Shown here piece after piece: positions 1 through 8,789 of a stretch of 64,000 bases of DNA. The position numbers and the translations under genes were made by a program. How positions within the stretch are numbered: position 1 is the first letter of the stretch; each line of letters begins with the position of its first letter. This DNA comes from Sphingobium estronivorans (GTDB lineage Bacteria; Pseudomonadota; Alphaproteobacteria; Sphingomonadales; Sphingomonadaceae): positions 62,001-126,000 of the forward strand of contig NZ_LFCT01000018.1 of NCBI RefSeq assembly GCF_008692605.1. Reading direction: 5' to 3'. The notes under the pieces were generated by a model. The model was not told where the DNA came from, searched no databases, and saw nothing but the letters and a program-made list of their open reading frames with translations.

Positions 1-1641
1 TCCAAGGAGGTTACGCTCACGCAAATCCGGGAGGACCGGGAACGGCTTCGGCTGCGCTGGCATGCTGAAGGTTTCTATGGAAAGGAAACCATCGGCGATA
101 TTCTGCGGATCGGCGCGCAAACCTATCCCGACGCGAAGCGCCACTTCTACTCCGCCGAAAGGCCGGAGCGCGTGTTCACCTTGCACGAAAGCTACCATCT
201 GAGCCTGACCTATGCCGCCCGTTTGCAGGCGTTGGGCATCGGGCCGGGGGACGTCGTCGCGGTCCAGATGCCCAACTGGTGGGAAGCCGTGATCCTGAGC
301 CAGGCGATCATCATGGTGGGCGCGGTTCTGTTGCCCATCATACCCATTTATGGGACGGGCGACCTGCAATATATTCTGGCGACCGCCAGGGCGAAGATGT
401 TGATCGTACCCCAGCGGACACGCAATATCGACTTTCTGGAACGCTTGGAATCGCTCGGCTCCTTGCCTGATCTGGAACATATCCTGATTGTCGGCGAGGA
501 AGTCCGTCGCGGGGCCATGAACTGGGATCAATTCCTCGCCATCGAGCCGCCGCCATTGGGAACGGTCGATATTTCCCCTGACAGCATTTGCCTGTTGATG
601 TTCACATCGGGAACGACATCTGCGCCCAAGGGCGTCAGACATACCCACAATACGCTGATCGCAGAGACGAAGACCTTTCCTCTTTACCGTCCCGCCGATC
701 CGGAGAACCCGCTATTCCTGTCGGCGGGGCCTTTCGGCCATATCGGCAGCGCGCTGGAACTGATCAGGGGATCGTTGACGGGAAACAGCAATGTCACGCG
801 CGACCGGTGGGATGCGCAGGCCTGTCTGGACCTGATCACCCGGCTCAAACCATGCACCAGCAACGGTGTGCCGTTTTTCATGCTCACCCTGTTCGATCTT
901 GTGGACAAGGGCCTTGGCGACATCAGCAGCCTGAAATATTTCACAATGGGCGGCACGTCGATCAGCCCTTCGCAAATATTGCGACTTGAAGAAGCCGGGA
1001 TTATGGGCCTGCGGACTTACGGGGCCACGGAAATGCCGACGATCTGCGCGGGCCGCAAGGAAGACCCGATCGGGAAGCGCGCCTATACCGAGGGCCGGCT
1101 TCTGCCGGGTGTCGAGGTTCGCATCGTGGATGACGAAGATAATGACGTCGCGGATGGAACATCCGGCGAGTTGCTGGTGCGCGGGCCGGATCTCTTCGTG
1201 GGCTATCTCGATGAGACGCTGGATCTCGACGCTTTCCTGCCCGGCGGATGGTTCCGCACGGGCGACATCGTCGTGCGGGACGGGGAGGGATATCTCACCA
1301 TCGTTGACCGGAAGAAGGACATCATCATCAGGGGTGGTGAAAATCTTTCTTCGAAGGAGATTGAAGATGCCCTGTGCGGCCATCCCGCGATCTCGGAAGC
1401 CGCTGCGATCGGCATGCCTGACCCCTTATATGGCGAAAAGGTCTGCGCCTTTGTCTCCTTGCGTGCTGGCCAATCCATAAGCCTTGCGGCGGTGCAGGCC
1501 CATTTTGCCGAACTTGGGCTGGCCAAACAGAAAATGCCGGAACAGCTTGAGGTCGTTGAGGATTTTCCCCGCACGCCGCGAGGCAAGGTGAAAAAGACCG
1601 ACCTGCGGGCTTTGTTGCAGCCACAGGGGCACTCGGCTTGA
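1..1641 (+). CDS. AMP-forming acyl-CoA synthetase (5' end outside window)
   Basis: The reading frame is open to the first base, so the true start lies upstream and about 546 residues are visible. It should activate a carboxylic acid to its CoA thioester through an acyl-adenylate. The ATP-binding motif TSGTTSAPKG lies near nt 604-633, the YGATE motif near nt 1018, the hinge GWFRTGD near nt 1246-1266 and the C-terminal catalytic lysine motif PRGKVKK near nt 1576. The N-terminal part resembles cyclohexanecarboxylate-CoA ligase-like enzymes, but the substrate cannot be read from sequence. It is followed 83 bp later by an SDR on the same strand, probably in one operon. Confidence 0.92.
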   Translation, partial: SKEVTLTQIREDRERLRLRWHAEGFYGKETIGDILRIGAQTYPDAKRHFYSAERPERVFTLHESYHLSLTYAARLQALGIGPGDVVAVQMPNWWEAVILSQAIIMVGAVLLPIIPIYGTGDLQYILATARAKMLIVPQRTRNIDFLERLESLGSLPDLEHILIVGEEVRRGAMNWDQFLAIEPPPLGTVDISPDSICLLMFTSGTTSAPKGVRHTHNTLIAETKTFPLYRPADPENPLFLSAGPFGHIGSALELIRGSLTGNSNVTRDRWDAQACLDLITRLKPCTSNGVPFFMLTLFDLVDKGLGDISSLKYFTMGGTSISPSQILRLEEAGIMGLRTYGATEMPTICAGRKEDPIGKRAYTEGRLLPGVEVRIVDDEDNDVADGTSGELLVRGPDLFVGYLDETLDLDAFLPGGWFRTGDIVVRDGEGYLTIVDRKKDIIIRGGENLSSKEIEDALCGHPAISEAAAIGMPDPLYGEKVCAFVSLRAGQSISLAAVQAHFAELGLAKQKMPEQLEVVEDFPRTPRGKVKKTDLRALLQPQGHSA

Positions 1642-1724
1642 GACGTGTTGCCTGATAATCCCGAATCCCCTTTGATGGGCGCGTCCCTGACGGATTTGGC
1701 CTTACAGATTTGGAGAATGACCCC

Positions 1725-2660
1725 GTGACACCCAAGCTTCGCCTCGAAAACAAGGTTGCCGTCGTGACAGGCGCCGGCCGCGGGATCGGTCGTGCGGAAG
1801 CTTTGCTCCTTGCGGCCAATGGCGCGAAGGTGGTCGTCAACGATCTGGGCGGAGCGCCGACCGGCGGAGGCGGCGACAGGTCGTTCGCGGACCATGTCGT
1901 GAGCGAAATCATCGCCGCCGGCGGCGTGGCGGTGGCCGAAACCTCCAGCATCGCCAGCATGCAGGGGGGGCAGGCGGTGATCGACGCCGCGCTCGACAAT
2001 TTTGGACGACTGGATATTCTGATCAACAATGCCGGGATTCTTCGGCCTTCCAAGGTCCAGGACCTGTCGGAAGAAGATTGGGACATTGTGCATGACGTCA
2101 ATCTGAAAGGCTATTTCGCGACGATCCGCGCTGCGGCCCGCATATTCATCGAACAGCGCACGGGCGGCGTCATAGTCAATACAAGTTCGGCGTCAGGTCT
2201 TGGTCATTATGGCATGTCGGCATACAGCGCCGCCAAGGAGGGGGTCATAGGTCTGACGCGTTCGGTCGCGCGGGACCTTGGGCAATTCGGCGTTCGTTGC
2301 AACGCCGTTCGTCCCTCTTCGTCGATCACCAATATGAAATTGCCGCTGCTGCAACAGCTGATGGCCGAATCCGTGGAATTGGGAATGTCGGGAATCTGGA
2401 ATCGCACGACCAAGTCGGTGATTCCGTCCCGGCCAGAGCATGCGGCCGCCCTGGCCGTCTGGCTGTGTACCGACGCCACCGCCCATGTGAGCGGACGCGA
2501 ATTCTACGTGCAGGGCGGCGAAATCGGGCTCTTCCCGGAGGTCGAAGTGATGCGGTCAACATTCAATCCAGAGGGATGGGATCTTGATAGTCTGGACGAT
2601 CCGGGCATCGCCGCGCATTTGGTGGGCGACATCAAGAATCGCTGTGTACGGGCACCGTAA
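1725..2660 (+). CDS. SDR family oxidoreductase
   Basis: Classical short-chain dehydrogenase/reductase of about 311 residues. The cofactor motif TGAGRGIG, the NNAG motif and the catalytic YSAAK are all present. The GTG at 1725 has GGAG nine bases upstream; an in-frame TTG at 1710 is the alternative start. It probably oxidises a hydroxyl or reduces a keto group on a CoA-bound or free intermediate made by the preceding ligase. Oddity: after the active site the usual RPG loop reads RPSSS, and the segment coding MKLPLLQQLMAES is 85 percent identical to noncoding DNA at 4300-4352. Confidence 0.88.
   Translation: MTPKLRLENKVAVVTGAGRGIGRAEALLLAANGAKVVVNDLGGAPTGGGGDRSFADHVVSEIIAAGGVAVAETSSIASMQGGQAVIDAALDNFGRLDILINNAGILRPSKVQDLSEEDWDIVHDVNLKGYFATIRAAARIFIEQRTGGVIVNTSSASGLGHYGMSAYSAAKEGVIGLTRSVARDLGQFGVRCNAVRPSSSITNMKLPLLQQLMAESVELGMSGIWNRTTKSVIPSRPEHAAALAVWLCTDATAHVSGREFYVQGGEIGLFPEVEVMRSTFNPEGWDLDSLDDPGIAAHLVGDIKNRCVRAP
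2334..2386 (+). repeat. Copy A of a 53-bp near-duplicate (inside the SDR gene)
   Basis: This 53-nt segment matches 4300-4352 in the same orientation at 45 of 53 positions. Copy A is coding and lies in the substrate loop of the SDR gene. Confidence 0.8.
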
Positions 2661-3346
2661 GAAAAACGCTCGTCTTTGCGCTGCCCGTCGAGTCGACTGC
2701 TATGCTGCTCAAGCGCGGAGCAGTAGGCGCTGGCTAGGTGCGCCATCCGCCCGCTTGCTCGATCGCGGAACGGCCCTCCTCGCTGGCTTCGATAGCGGCA
2801 GCGACGCCCGGCTGGGCCTGCAATTGTACGCCATCGATCCGTGATCCGTGCCGTCAAGGCTATTCCGACAGCCGCGTCCATGAGCAGCGGCTGCGCGCCT
2901 GTGCGCCCATTAAAGCGAAGGACCGGGAACAAAGCGCAGGACGAGTTGACACCCGCCCATATCTCTGCGAAATTGGACCAATAGCGGAACATAAAGACCG
3001 TATATGAGACAATAGGAGCAGGAGCATGGGCATATGCGCATGAATTTTCATGCCTTTCCCTCGCGCCATCGCTGGACCGGCGGCAAGTCGGCCCGCCCGA
3101 CCTCTACCGGCCAGCGCGCCTCTATATTCGCGGTAACGCTTGATAGTTTCGGCTTCGACAAAGCCCGGTGGATATCGTTCCGACGGTTCGATTTCGTGGG
3201 TCGGAGAGGGTGGCGAGTCAGCCTCCCGGGCAAGGCGAGATGGGAAGAAATATCGGCGTTTGAAAGGGTTTAGCTGCAGGGAGCAGGGTAAGCGGGGCGG
3301 TATCGCCGCGTTCATCCGGGCTCAGAGTAAATGGAACGGTGCAGTC
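2661..3346. other. 686-bp intergenic stretch, no gene recognised
   Basis: Separates the SDR gene from the LysR gene. Short open frames exist on both strands, but none has a recognisable motif or a convincing ribosome binding site. It presumably holds the promoter of the LysR gene. I see no clear T-N11-A palindrome and no terminator hairpin. Confidence 0.5.
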
Positions 3347-4279
3347 ATGAGGTTAGATTTTGATCGAGTCCTGAAGTTCGCCGTCGTCGCCCAGGAATTA
3401 TCTTTTACGCGGGCTGCCGACCGGTTGTGTACGGACCAGCCGTGGTTATCGCGTCAGATCATGCAGTTGGAAGGCCGGCTTGGGTTTGCGCTGTTCAAGC
3501 GGGAAGCCAGCCGCATCTATCTGACGCCGGATGGCGAGGAATTCCTGGCCTATGCTGAAAAGCTGGCCGAGATCAGTGAGTCCACCACACGTAAGGCAGA
3601 GGAGATGCAACGTCGGCGCAGGTTGAATCTGCGGATCGGTGTGGCGCGTTTCACCTACTGGTTTCAGGCGAGAAACATTCTTCTGGAGGAATATAAGGCC
3701 GTCCGATCGGGCGTGAACCTGGACCTCACCGCCACGGAGACGACCGAGGGCGTGCTGGACATGTTGCGCAGCTGGACCGTCGACGTCGGTCTTGTGATGG
3801 GTCCCGTCGGTGAAGCGGATATGGAAGAATTGTGCATTGAACGCGGCCACACGACATTGTCGATCCCGGAAGAAGATCCCCTGGCGGCGGCTGAATCGGT
3901 AGCGCTCTCGGATCTGCGCGGTCGCAGGGTCGCGGTCACGCCGGTATCGAATGAGGCCCGGCGCGACTTTATCTACGGATGGGTCGATAGGGTGGGCGCC
4001 ATATCCGTGATGGTCCCTGAAGGACATGCGTTCATGGCCGATGCTGCCGAGCGCGAAAGGTTGTTCTTCATCAACCTGGCGCCCGGCGAGAAGAATCCTC
4101 CGCGCTTTGTGCGGCGTCCCATTCACGGGCCGAAGCCGCGCGCCAATCTCTATCTGGTCAAGCGCAAGGGCATAACATCCCCGGCGATGGATCGCCTCTG
4201 GCGTCTTGGAGAGGAGCTGGCGACGCAAAAAGAGGAGGAGTATCGCGTGGCTGATCGGGTGCTTCAGCTGGCGTCGTGA
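3347..4279 (+). CDS. LysR-family transcriptional regulator
   Basis: About 310 residues. The N-terminal winged helix-turn-helix is typical: LSFTRAADRL, then QPWLSRQIMQLE, then GFALFKR. A C-terminal substrate-binding domain follows. The start is taken at ATG 3347 because the helix-turn-helix begins at once there; the longer frame upstream adds basic, unrelated residues. LysR proteins usually bind a pathway metabolite and activate a neighbouring operon. The gene lies just ahead of the molybdo-hydroxylase genes on the same strand and may control these or the upstream SDR/ligase genes. Confidence 0.88.
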   Translation: MRLDFDRVLKFAVVAQELSFTRAADRLCTDQPWLSRQIMQLEGRLGFALFKREASRIYLTPDGEEFLAYAEKLAEISESTTRKAEEMQRRRRLNLRIGVARFTYWFQARNILLEEYKAVRSGVNLDLTATETTEGVLDMLRSWTVDVGLVMGPVGEADMEELCIERGHTTLSIPEEDPLAAAESVALSDLRGRRVAVTPVSNEARRDFIYGWVDRVGAISVMVPEGHAFMADAAERERLFFINLAPGEKNPPRFVRRPIHGPKPRANLYLVKRKGITSPAMDRLWRLGEELATQKEEEYRVADRVLQLAS

Positions 4280-4299
4280 ACTGGGGATGCGTTGTCGAT

Positions 4300-4352
4300 A
4301 TGAAGTTGCCGCTACCGCAACAGCAGATGGCTGAAACCTTCGAATTGGGAAT
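4300..4352 (+). repeat. Copy B of the 53-bp near-duplicate (upstream of the 2Fe-2S gene)
   Basis: Sits in the 85-bp gap between the LysR stop and the 2Fe-2S subunit start and matches SDR-internal nt 2334-2386 at 45 of 53 positions. In the SDR frame it would read MKLPLPQQQMAETFELG. It looks like the relic of a second SDR gene or a recombination scar. Confidence 0.75.
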
Positions 4353-4364
4353 AGGTTGGATTTG

Positions 4365-4880
4365 ATGGTTACGATCGTCGTCAACGGCGCCGAAACTCCG
4401 GTCAAGTCGTCGCCGGACACGCCCCTGCTTCATGTTCTGCGCAACGAGCTGGGCCTGACTGGACCGCAGTTCGGCTGCGGCCTTGCGCAGTGCGGCGCCT
4501 GTTCGGTCCTGTTGGGAGACGAGGAGGTTCGTTCCTGTGTCCTTCCGCTGGCTGAGGCGGTCGGCAAGGCAATCACTACCCTGGAGGGCTTGCCCGGTCG
4601 ATGGGCGCGCAGCCGTGGCGCGCCCAGCCATGGTGAGTCGCCCCTGCATCCCGTTCAGCAGGCCTGGATCGAGGAACAGACGCCGCTTTGCGGATTCTGT
4701 CAGAGCGGCATGATGATCAAGGCCACGGAGCTTCTGGAACATACGCCCGAGCCAACCACTGCGCAGATCAAGGAGGCGTTCACGACATCCGGCCCCTCGC
4801 CGCACCTGTGCCGCTGCGGCAGCTACACCGCCATAATCGAGGCTGTGCATCGCGCTTCGGCCATCATGCGAGAGGGCTGA
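4365..4880 (+). CDS. iorA: 2Fe-2S subunit of xanthine-oxidase-family hydroxylase (isoquinoline 1-oxidoreductase alpha type)
   Basis: About 171 residues. It carries the plant-type ferredoxin cysteines CGLAQCGAC followed by a fourth Cys (SCVLP), then the second cluster CGFCQ and CRC in the C-terminal helical domain. It passes electrons from the molybdenum centre of the large subunit to an external acceptor. ATG 4365 is preferred over an in-frame TTG at 4356 because the conserved MVTIVVNG strand starts there. The large subunit begins 3 bp after this stop, so the two are co-translated. The substrate is unknown; the family hydroxylates N-heterocycles and oxidises aldehydes. Confidence 0.88.
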   Translation: MVTIVVNGAETPVKSSPDTPLLHVLRNELGLTGPQFGCGLAQCGACSVLLGDEEVRSCVLPLAEAVGKAITTLEGLPGRWARSRGAPSHGESPLHPVQQAWIEEQTPLCGFCQSGMMIKATELLEHTPEPTTAQIKEAFTTSGPSPHLCRCGSYTAIIEAVHRASAIMREG

Positions 4881-4883
4881 CTG

Positions 4884-7205
4884 ATGCCCGTACCACCTGC
4901 TGATAGTGCCCGCCTGCCGGTGCTCACCCGCCGCAAACTTCTGCAGGGCGGGGGCGTCCTGATGGTGGGCGTCGCACTGTACCGCCTGCAGACGGCTGGC
5001 CCGGTTGGCCGCTCGCTGAATCCGGCGATGCTGAACTCCTGGATCGAGATCCGCCCGGACAACACCGTCCTGTTGCGCACCGGGAACAGTGATTTCGGTC
5101 AGGGCACGGTGTTCACCGCCTACCGCCAAATTGTCGCGGAAGAACTGAACATGTCGATCGAGGCGATCACCACGATCGTCACGGGCGATACGGACCGGAC
5201 GCCCGATGGCGGCGGCTCCTACGGATTCCTGGAGGCCGGATCGCCGAACGTCCGCAAGGCCGCCGCCTACACATATCAGGCGCTGTTGGACCTCGGCGCC
5301 GAGCGGCTGGGTGTGCCACGCGAGAAGCTCGTGGGCGAAGACGGCGCCTTTTCGGTGGGAGGCAGGAGAGTCACCTATGGCGATCTGGTCAAGGGACGCG
5401 ACTTGACGCTGACCATTTCTGTCCAGGAGCGCTGGCCCGCGGGAATGAGGATCGTCGGGGACCCGCCGACCAAGCCGGTCAGCCAGTATAAGATCATCGG
5501 CAAGTCCATCGACAACAGCGCCATAAAGTCGAAAGTCTCGGCCACCGAGCAATGGGTCACCGATGTCCGGCTTCCGGAAATGTGGCATGCGCGGATCGTC
5601 CGACCGGCGACGCTGGGTTCGAAGCTGGTCTCGGCCGGCGCAGTGGACTCGAAGGCTTTTCCCACCGCAAGGATTGTCGTGAAGGGCGATCTGGTCGCCG
5701 TCGTCTCGCCCGACGAATGGGAAGCGAGTCAGGCCGCGTTGCAGGTCACTGGCGACACCAAATGGACGGAATGGCAGGGACTGCCGACCAATGCCGGTCT
5801 CTATGAGACGTTGCGCAAGGCCGATTGGGCTTCGACGCCAGTGCAACAGGGAAAGAACAGCAAGGAGGGCATCCGTCCGCTGCTGGACGGCGCCGCCCGG
5901 ACCCTGAAGGCGACCTATCAGGTGCCCTATATGAAACACGCGCCGATCGGGCCTACCATGGCGGTCGCGGATGTGCGCGACGATGTCACCACGGTCTACA
6001 CCCATACGCAGAACGCGCAGATGTTGCGCCGGCAGATCGCGCAGATGCTTGGCGTAGGGCTGGACGAAGTGGTCATCCGCACTTTCGCCGGGCCGGGCCA
6101 TTATGGACGCTCCAATGGCGGGAATGCGGGGGCCGAGGACGAGGCCGTGATCCTCTCGAAGGAGCTGGGCCGGCCGGTCCGCGTCCAGTGGACGCGTGCG
6201 GAGGATATGCAATGGTCGACCCAGTCGCCCGCCGCCTTCTCCGACATCGAGATCGGCCTTGACGCGAAGGGCCGGATGATCGCCTTTCAGGTCGATCACC
6301 ATATGCCGGCGATGAACGACAATCGGCTCATCGGCGCGGTGCTCGCGGGTCTGCCGACGCTCCCGCCGCCGACCGAGAAGCCGCCTGTGTACGGTAAGTC
6401 CACGCTGAACCTCCTGTGGGACCGCTGGACCTATGAGGGCACGACCGAGATCATGGAGCGGGCGCACGGCACGCGCCAGATCGGGCAGGACGCCTCGCCC
6501 CTGGCCATCGGCCTGCGCGACCACAGCATGCGTTCGCCCGGCCAGTTCCAGCAGAATTTCGCGCGCGAACTGGCGATCAGCGAAGCGGCCGCCCTTGCCG
6601 GTGCCGATCCTCTGGAGTTCCGCATCCGGCACGCGACCGATCCGCGTGTCGTCGGCGTCCTGGAGGCGGTTCGTGACGCCTCCGGATGGCAGCCTCGCCC
6701 GTCGCCAGCCCCTGACCATGCCTCGGACGGCGAGAGGCCGGTGCGCGGTCGTGGGGTGTCGATGCTGTACCGGCTGGACAGTTATTGGGCCAGCGTCTGC
6801 GAGGTTTCGCTTGTCCCTTCGACGGGCGTCGTCACGGTGGAACGCTGCGTCGTGGCGGTCGATCCCGGCATCGTCATCAATCCCAAGCAACTCCAGCGTC
6901 AGGTCGAAGGCGGCGTGACCATGGGGCTCAGCCAGGCGCTGAAGGAAGAGGTGATGTTCGACCAGAGCGGCGTCACCGCCACCGACTGGGCCGGATATCC
7001 GATCCTGACCATGGCGGAGATGCCGGAGATAAAGGTCGTGCTTCTCAATCGGCCGGAAGTCGGCTGCTATGGCGGGGGATCGGAAGGCGGGAATGTTCTG
7101 GCGGCCCCCGCAATCGCCGCCGCGATCCATGACGCCACGGGCAAGATCCTGCGGCGTTTTCCCTTCACGCCGGCGAATGTGCTGCCCGTTCTGGGAAGCG
7201 GATGA
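4884..7205 (+). CDS. iorB: Molybdopterin-binding large subunit (isoquinoline 1-oxidoreductase beta type)
   Basis: About 773 residues, normal for the IorB/aldehyde-dehydrogenase branch of the xanthine oxidase family. The N-terminus has a twin-arginine-like signal (LTRRKLLQGG followed by a hydrophobic stretch), so the complex is probably exported folded by Tat and works in the periplasm. Molybdopterin-binding segments such as GNSDFGQGT and the C-terminal CYGGGSEGG near the active-site glutamate are visible. No FAD subunit is encoded, so electrons should go to a cytochrome-type acceptor. No XdhC-like or MobA-like maturation gene lies nearby. Confidence 0.88.
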   Translation: MPVPPADSARLPVLTRRKLLQGGGVLMVGVALYRLQTAGPVGRSLNPAMLNSWIEIRPDNTVLLRTGNSDFGQGTVFTAYRQIVAEELNMSIEAITTIVTGDTDRTPDGGGSYGFLEAGSPNVRKAAAYTYQALLDLGAERLGVPREKLVGEDGAFSVGGRRVTYGDLVKGRDLTLTISVQERWPAGMRIVGDPPTKPVSQYKIIGKSIDNSAIKSKVSATEQWVTDVRLPEMWHARIVRPATLGSKLVSAGAVDSKAFPTARIVVKGDLVAVVSPDEWEASQAALQVTGDTKWTEWQGLPTNAGLYETLRKADWASTPVQQGKNSKEGIRPLLDGAARTLKATYQVPYMKHAPIGPTMAVADVRDDVTTVYTHTQNAQMLRRQIAQMLGVGLDEVVIRTFAGPGHYGRSNGGNAGAEDEAVILSKELGRPVRVQWTRAEDMQWSTQSPAAFSDIEIGLDAKGRMIAFQVDHHMPAMNDNRLIGAVLAGLPTLPPPTEKPPVYGKSTLNLLWDRWTYEGTTEIMERAHGTRQIGQDASPLAIGLRDHSMRSPGQFQQNFARELAISEAAALAGADPLEFRIRHATDPRVVGVLEAVRDASGWQPRPSPAPDHASDGERPVRGRGVSMLYRLDSYWASVCEVSLVPSTGVVTVERCVVAVDPGIVINPKQLQRQVEGGVTMGLSQALKEEVMFDQSGVTATDWAGYPILTMAEMPEIKVVLLNRPEVGCYGGGSEGGNVLAAPAIAAAIHDATGKILRRFPFTPANVLPVLGSG

Positions 7206-7370
7206 AGAACGTCGGGAAGGACAGTCTCACATTCCGTCATGACTTCCTACCCTTGGCCAACGGGGTCGAGGAACGCTGAAATCCGGCCATATAGCCAGTT
7301 TCAGGGAATATGAGAGCCGATGAGCACCGATTCATATCGTTCGCGAGAAAATCCGGCAGGGGGGAATGAC

Positions 7371-8579
7371 ATGGATTCGGCCTGCTCCGATGGTCTGCGG
7401 GACAGCTCGATCACGGACTTGCGTCACGACCTTCAGGCATTCCGGGCGGGCGTGCGGGCGTGGGTCAGGAAGTTGGCCCCTCCCGAACAGGCGCATCGCT
7501 GGCAGCAGGCAAAGGGGGCCGCTCAGGTCGAGGTCCAGAGATGGTGGATGCGCGAGCGCAACAAGGTCGGACTTGCGACGCCCCACTGGCCTGAGGAATA
7601 TGGGGGCGCGGGCCTCAACCTCGAGCATCAGATCATCATCGCAGATGAATTTGCCAGAGCCGATGCGCCGGAAACATCGGCCTTCACGGTGGCGATGAAC
7701 CATATACCGGCGACGCTCATCCCCTATGGCACCGAGCATCAGAAGCGGAAATATCTTCCCACCGTCGCGCAGGGCACGGTCTGGTGTCAGGGCTTCTCGG
7801 AGCCGGGCGCGGGATCGGATCTGGCGGCGCTGCAAACGCGCGCGGTAAGGGACGGCGATCACTATGTCATCAACGGCCAGAAGATCTGGTCGTCGCATTC
7901 CATGTATGCGAGCTGGGCCATCCTGTTGGCGCGCACTGATCCGGATGCGCGCAAGCAAGCGGGGATCAGTTACTTCATCCTCGACATGAAGGCGCCGGGG
8001 GTGGAGGTGCGCCCCATCCGCAAATCGACCGGCGCGTCCAATTTCGCGGAGCTGTTCCTGACGGATGTGCGTATCCCGATCGAGGATCGTGTCGGCGACG
8101 AAAATGAGGGCTGGGCGGTGGCGCAGGCGACGCTTTCGGCGGAGCGCGGCGTGCTCGCATTCGACCGGCTGGAGCGCGAACGGGCCACCTTGCAGAGATA
8201 TTATGAGCGTGAACTTACCAGCGATGCGGCCTGGTTGAAAGACGATCAGCTTCGGCGGGAGTTCATGCGCCTTTTCGCCGAGCAGCATGCGGTGCGCCGG
8301 CAGATCCGGGCGCTGCTGCGCGAAACGAGGGAGCCGGGCGTCTGGTCGATGACCCCCTCGCTCGTGAAGCTGCTGAGTTCATCCTTGCGCACGCGTCTTG
8401 CGGAGCTGCAACTGCGTATCGCGGGCATGGAAGGGCAGAAGATCGGTCCGCAGAACACGGTGCTGCCCGTTCCCATGTATGACTATCTGGACTCCTACGG
8501 CTCCACCATTTCGGCGGGTGCGAACGAGATTCAGCGGAACCTGATCGCTGAGCGTGGGCTGGCCATGCCGCGCGGATAA
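7371..8579 (+). CDS. Acyl-CoA dehydrogenase
   Basis: Flavoprotein of about 402 residues introducing an alpha,beta double bond into an acyl-CoA. FAD and substrate motifs are the FSEPGAGSDLA loop, the INGQKIWSS strand and the C-terminal SAGANEIQRN segment. ATG 7371 follows a strong AGGGGGG ribosome binding site; an in-frame ATG at 7320 has only a weak one. It resembles the dehydrogenase at 16108-17322 more than the ACAD11-like ones, and its long middle helix suits bulky substrates. Same strand as the CoA ligase that follows. Confidence 0.9.
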   Translation: MDSACSDGLRDSSITDLRHDLQAFRAGVRAWVRKLAPPEQAHRWQQAKGAAQVEVQRWWMRERNKVGLATPHWPEEYGGAGLNLEHQIIIADEFARADAPETSAFTVAMNHIPATLIPYGTEHQKRKYLPTVAQGTVWCQGFSEPGAGSDLAALQTRAVRDGDHYVINGQKIWSSHSMYASWAILLARTDPDARKQAGISYFILDMKAPGVEVRPIRKSTGASNFAELFLTDVRIPIEDRVGDENEGWAVAQATLSAERGVLAFDRLERERATLQRYYERELTSDAAWLKDDQLRREFMRLFAEQHAVRRQIRALLRETREPGVWSMTPSLVKLLSSSLRTRLAELQLRIAGMEGQKIGPQNTVLPVPMYDYLDSYGSTISAGANEIQRNLIAERGLAMPRG

Positions 8580-8789
8580 ATCTCTGGGAAATATGCCGAT
8601 CCTTGCCGTCAATGCGTCATTGACCTGCCCGGATGCTATACTCTCCTTGGATTTGGCCTCCGCGCTCGCGAAGGATGAATGTGAAGTTTTGAAGGGTTGC
8701 GTCCGGCTAGGAATCGGCATGGCAATCTTCATCCAGAAGCGCCGGGACGGCAATTCAGGACAGCTCCGTCAGGTCTCATTGAGGTAACG

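Noticed and set aside
4158-7130. A 990-codon open frame on the minus strand across the LysR end and the molybdo-hydroxylase genes
   Set aside because: It is antisense to iorA/iorB, which have clear motifs and ribosome binding sites. Its protein is Arg/His-rich without domains, the usual shadow of GC-rich genes.
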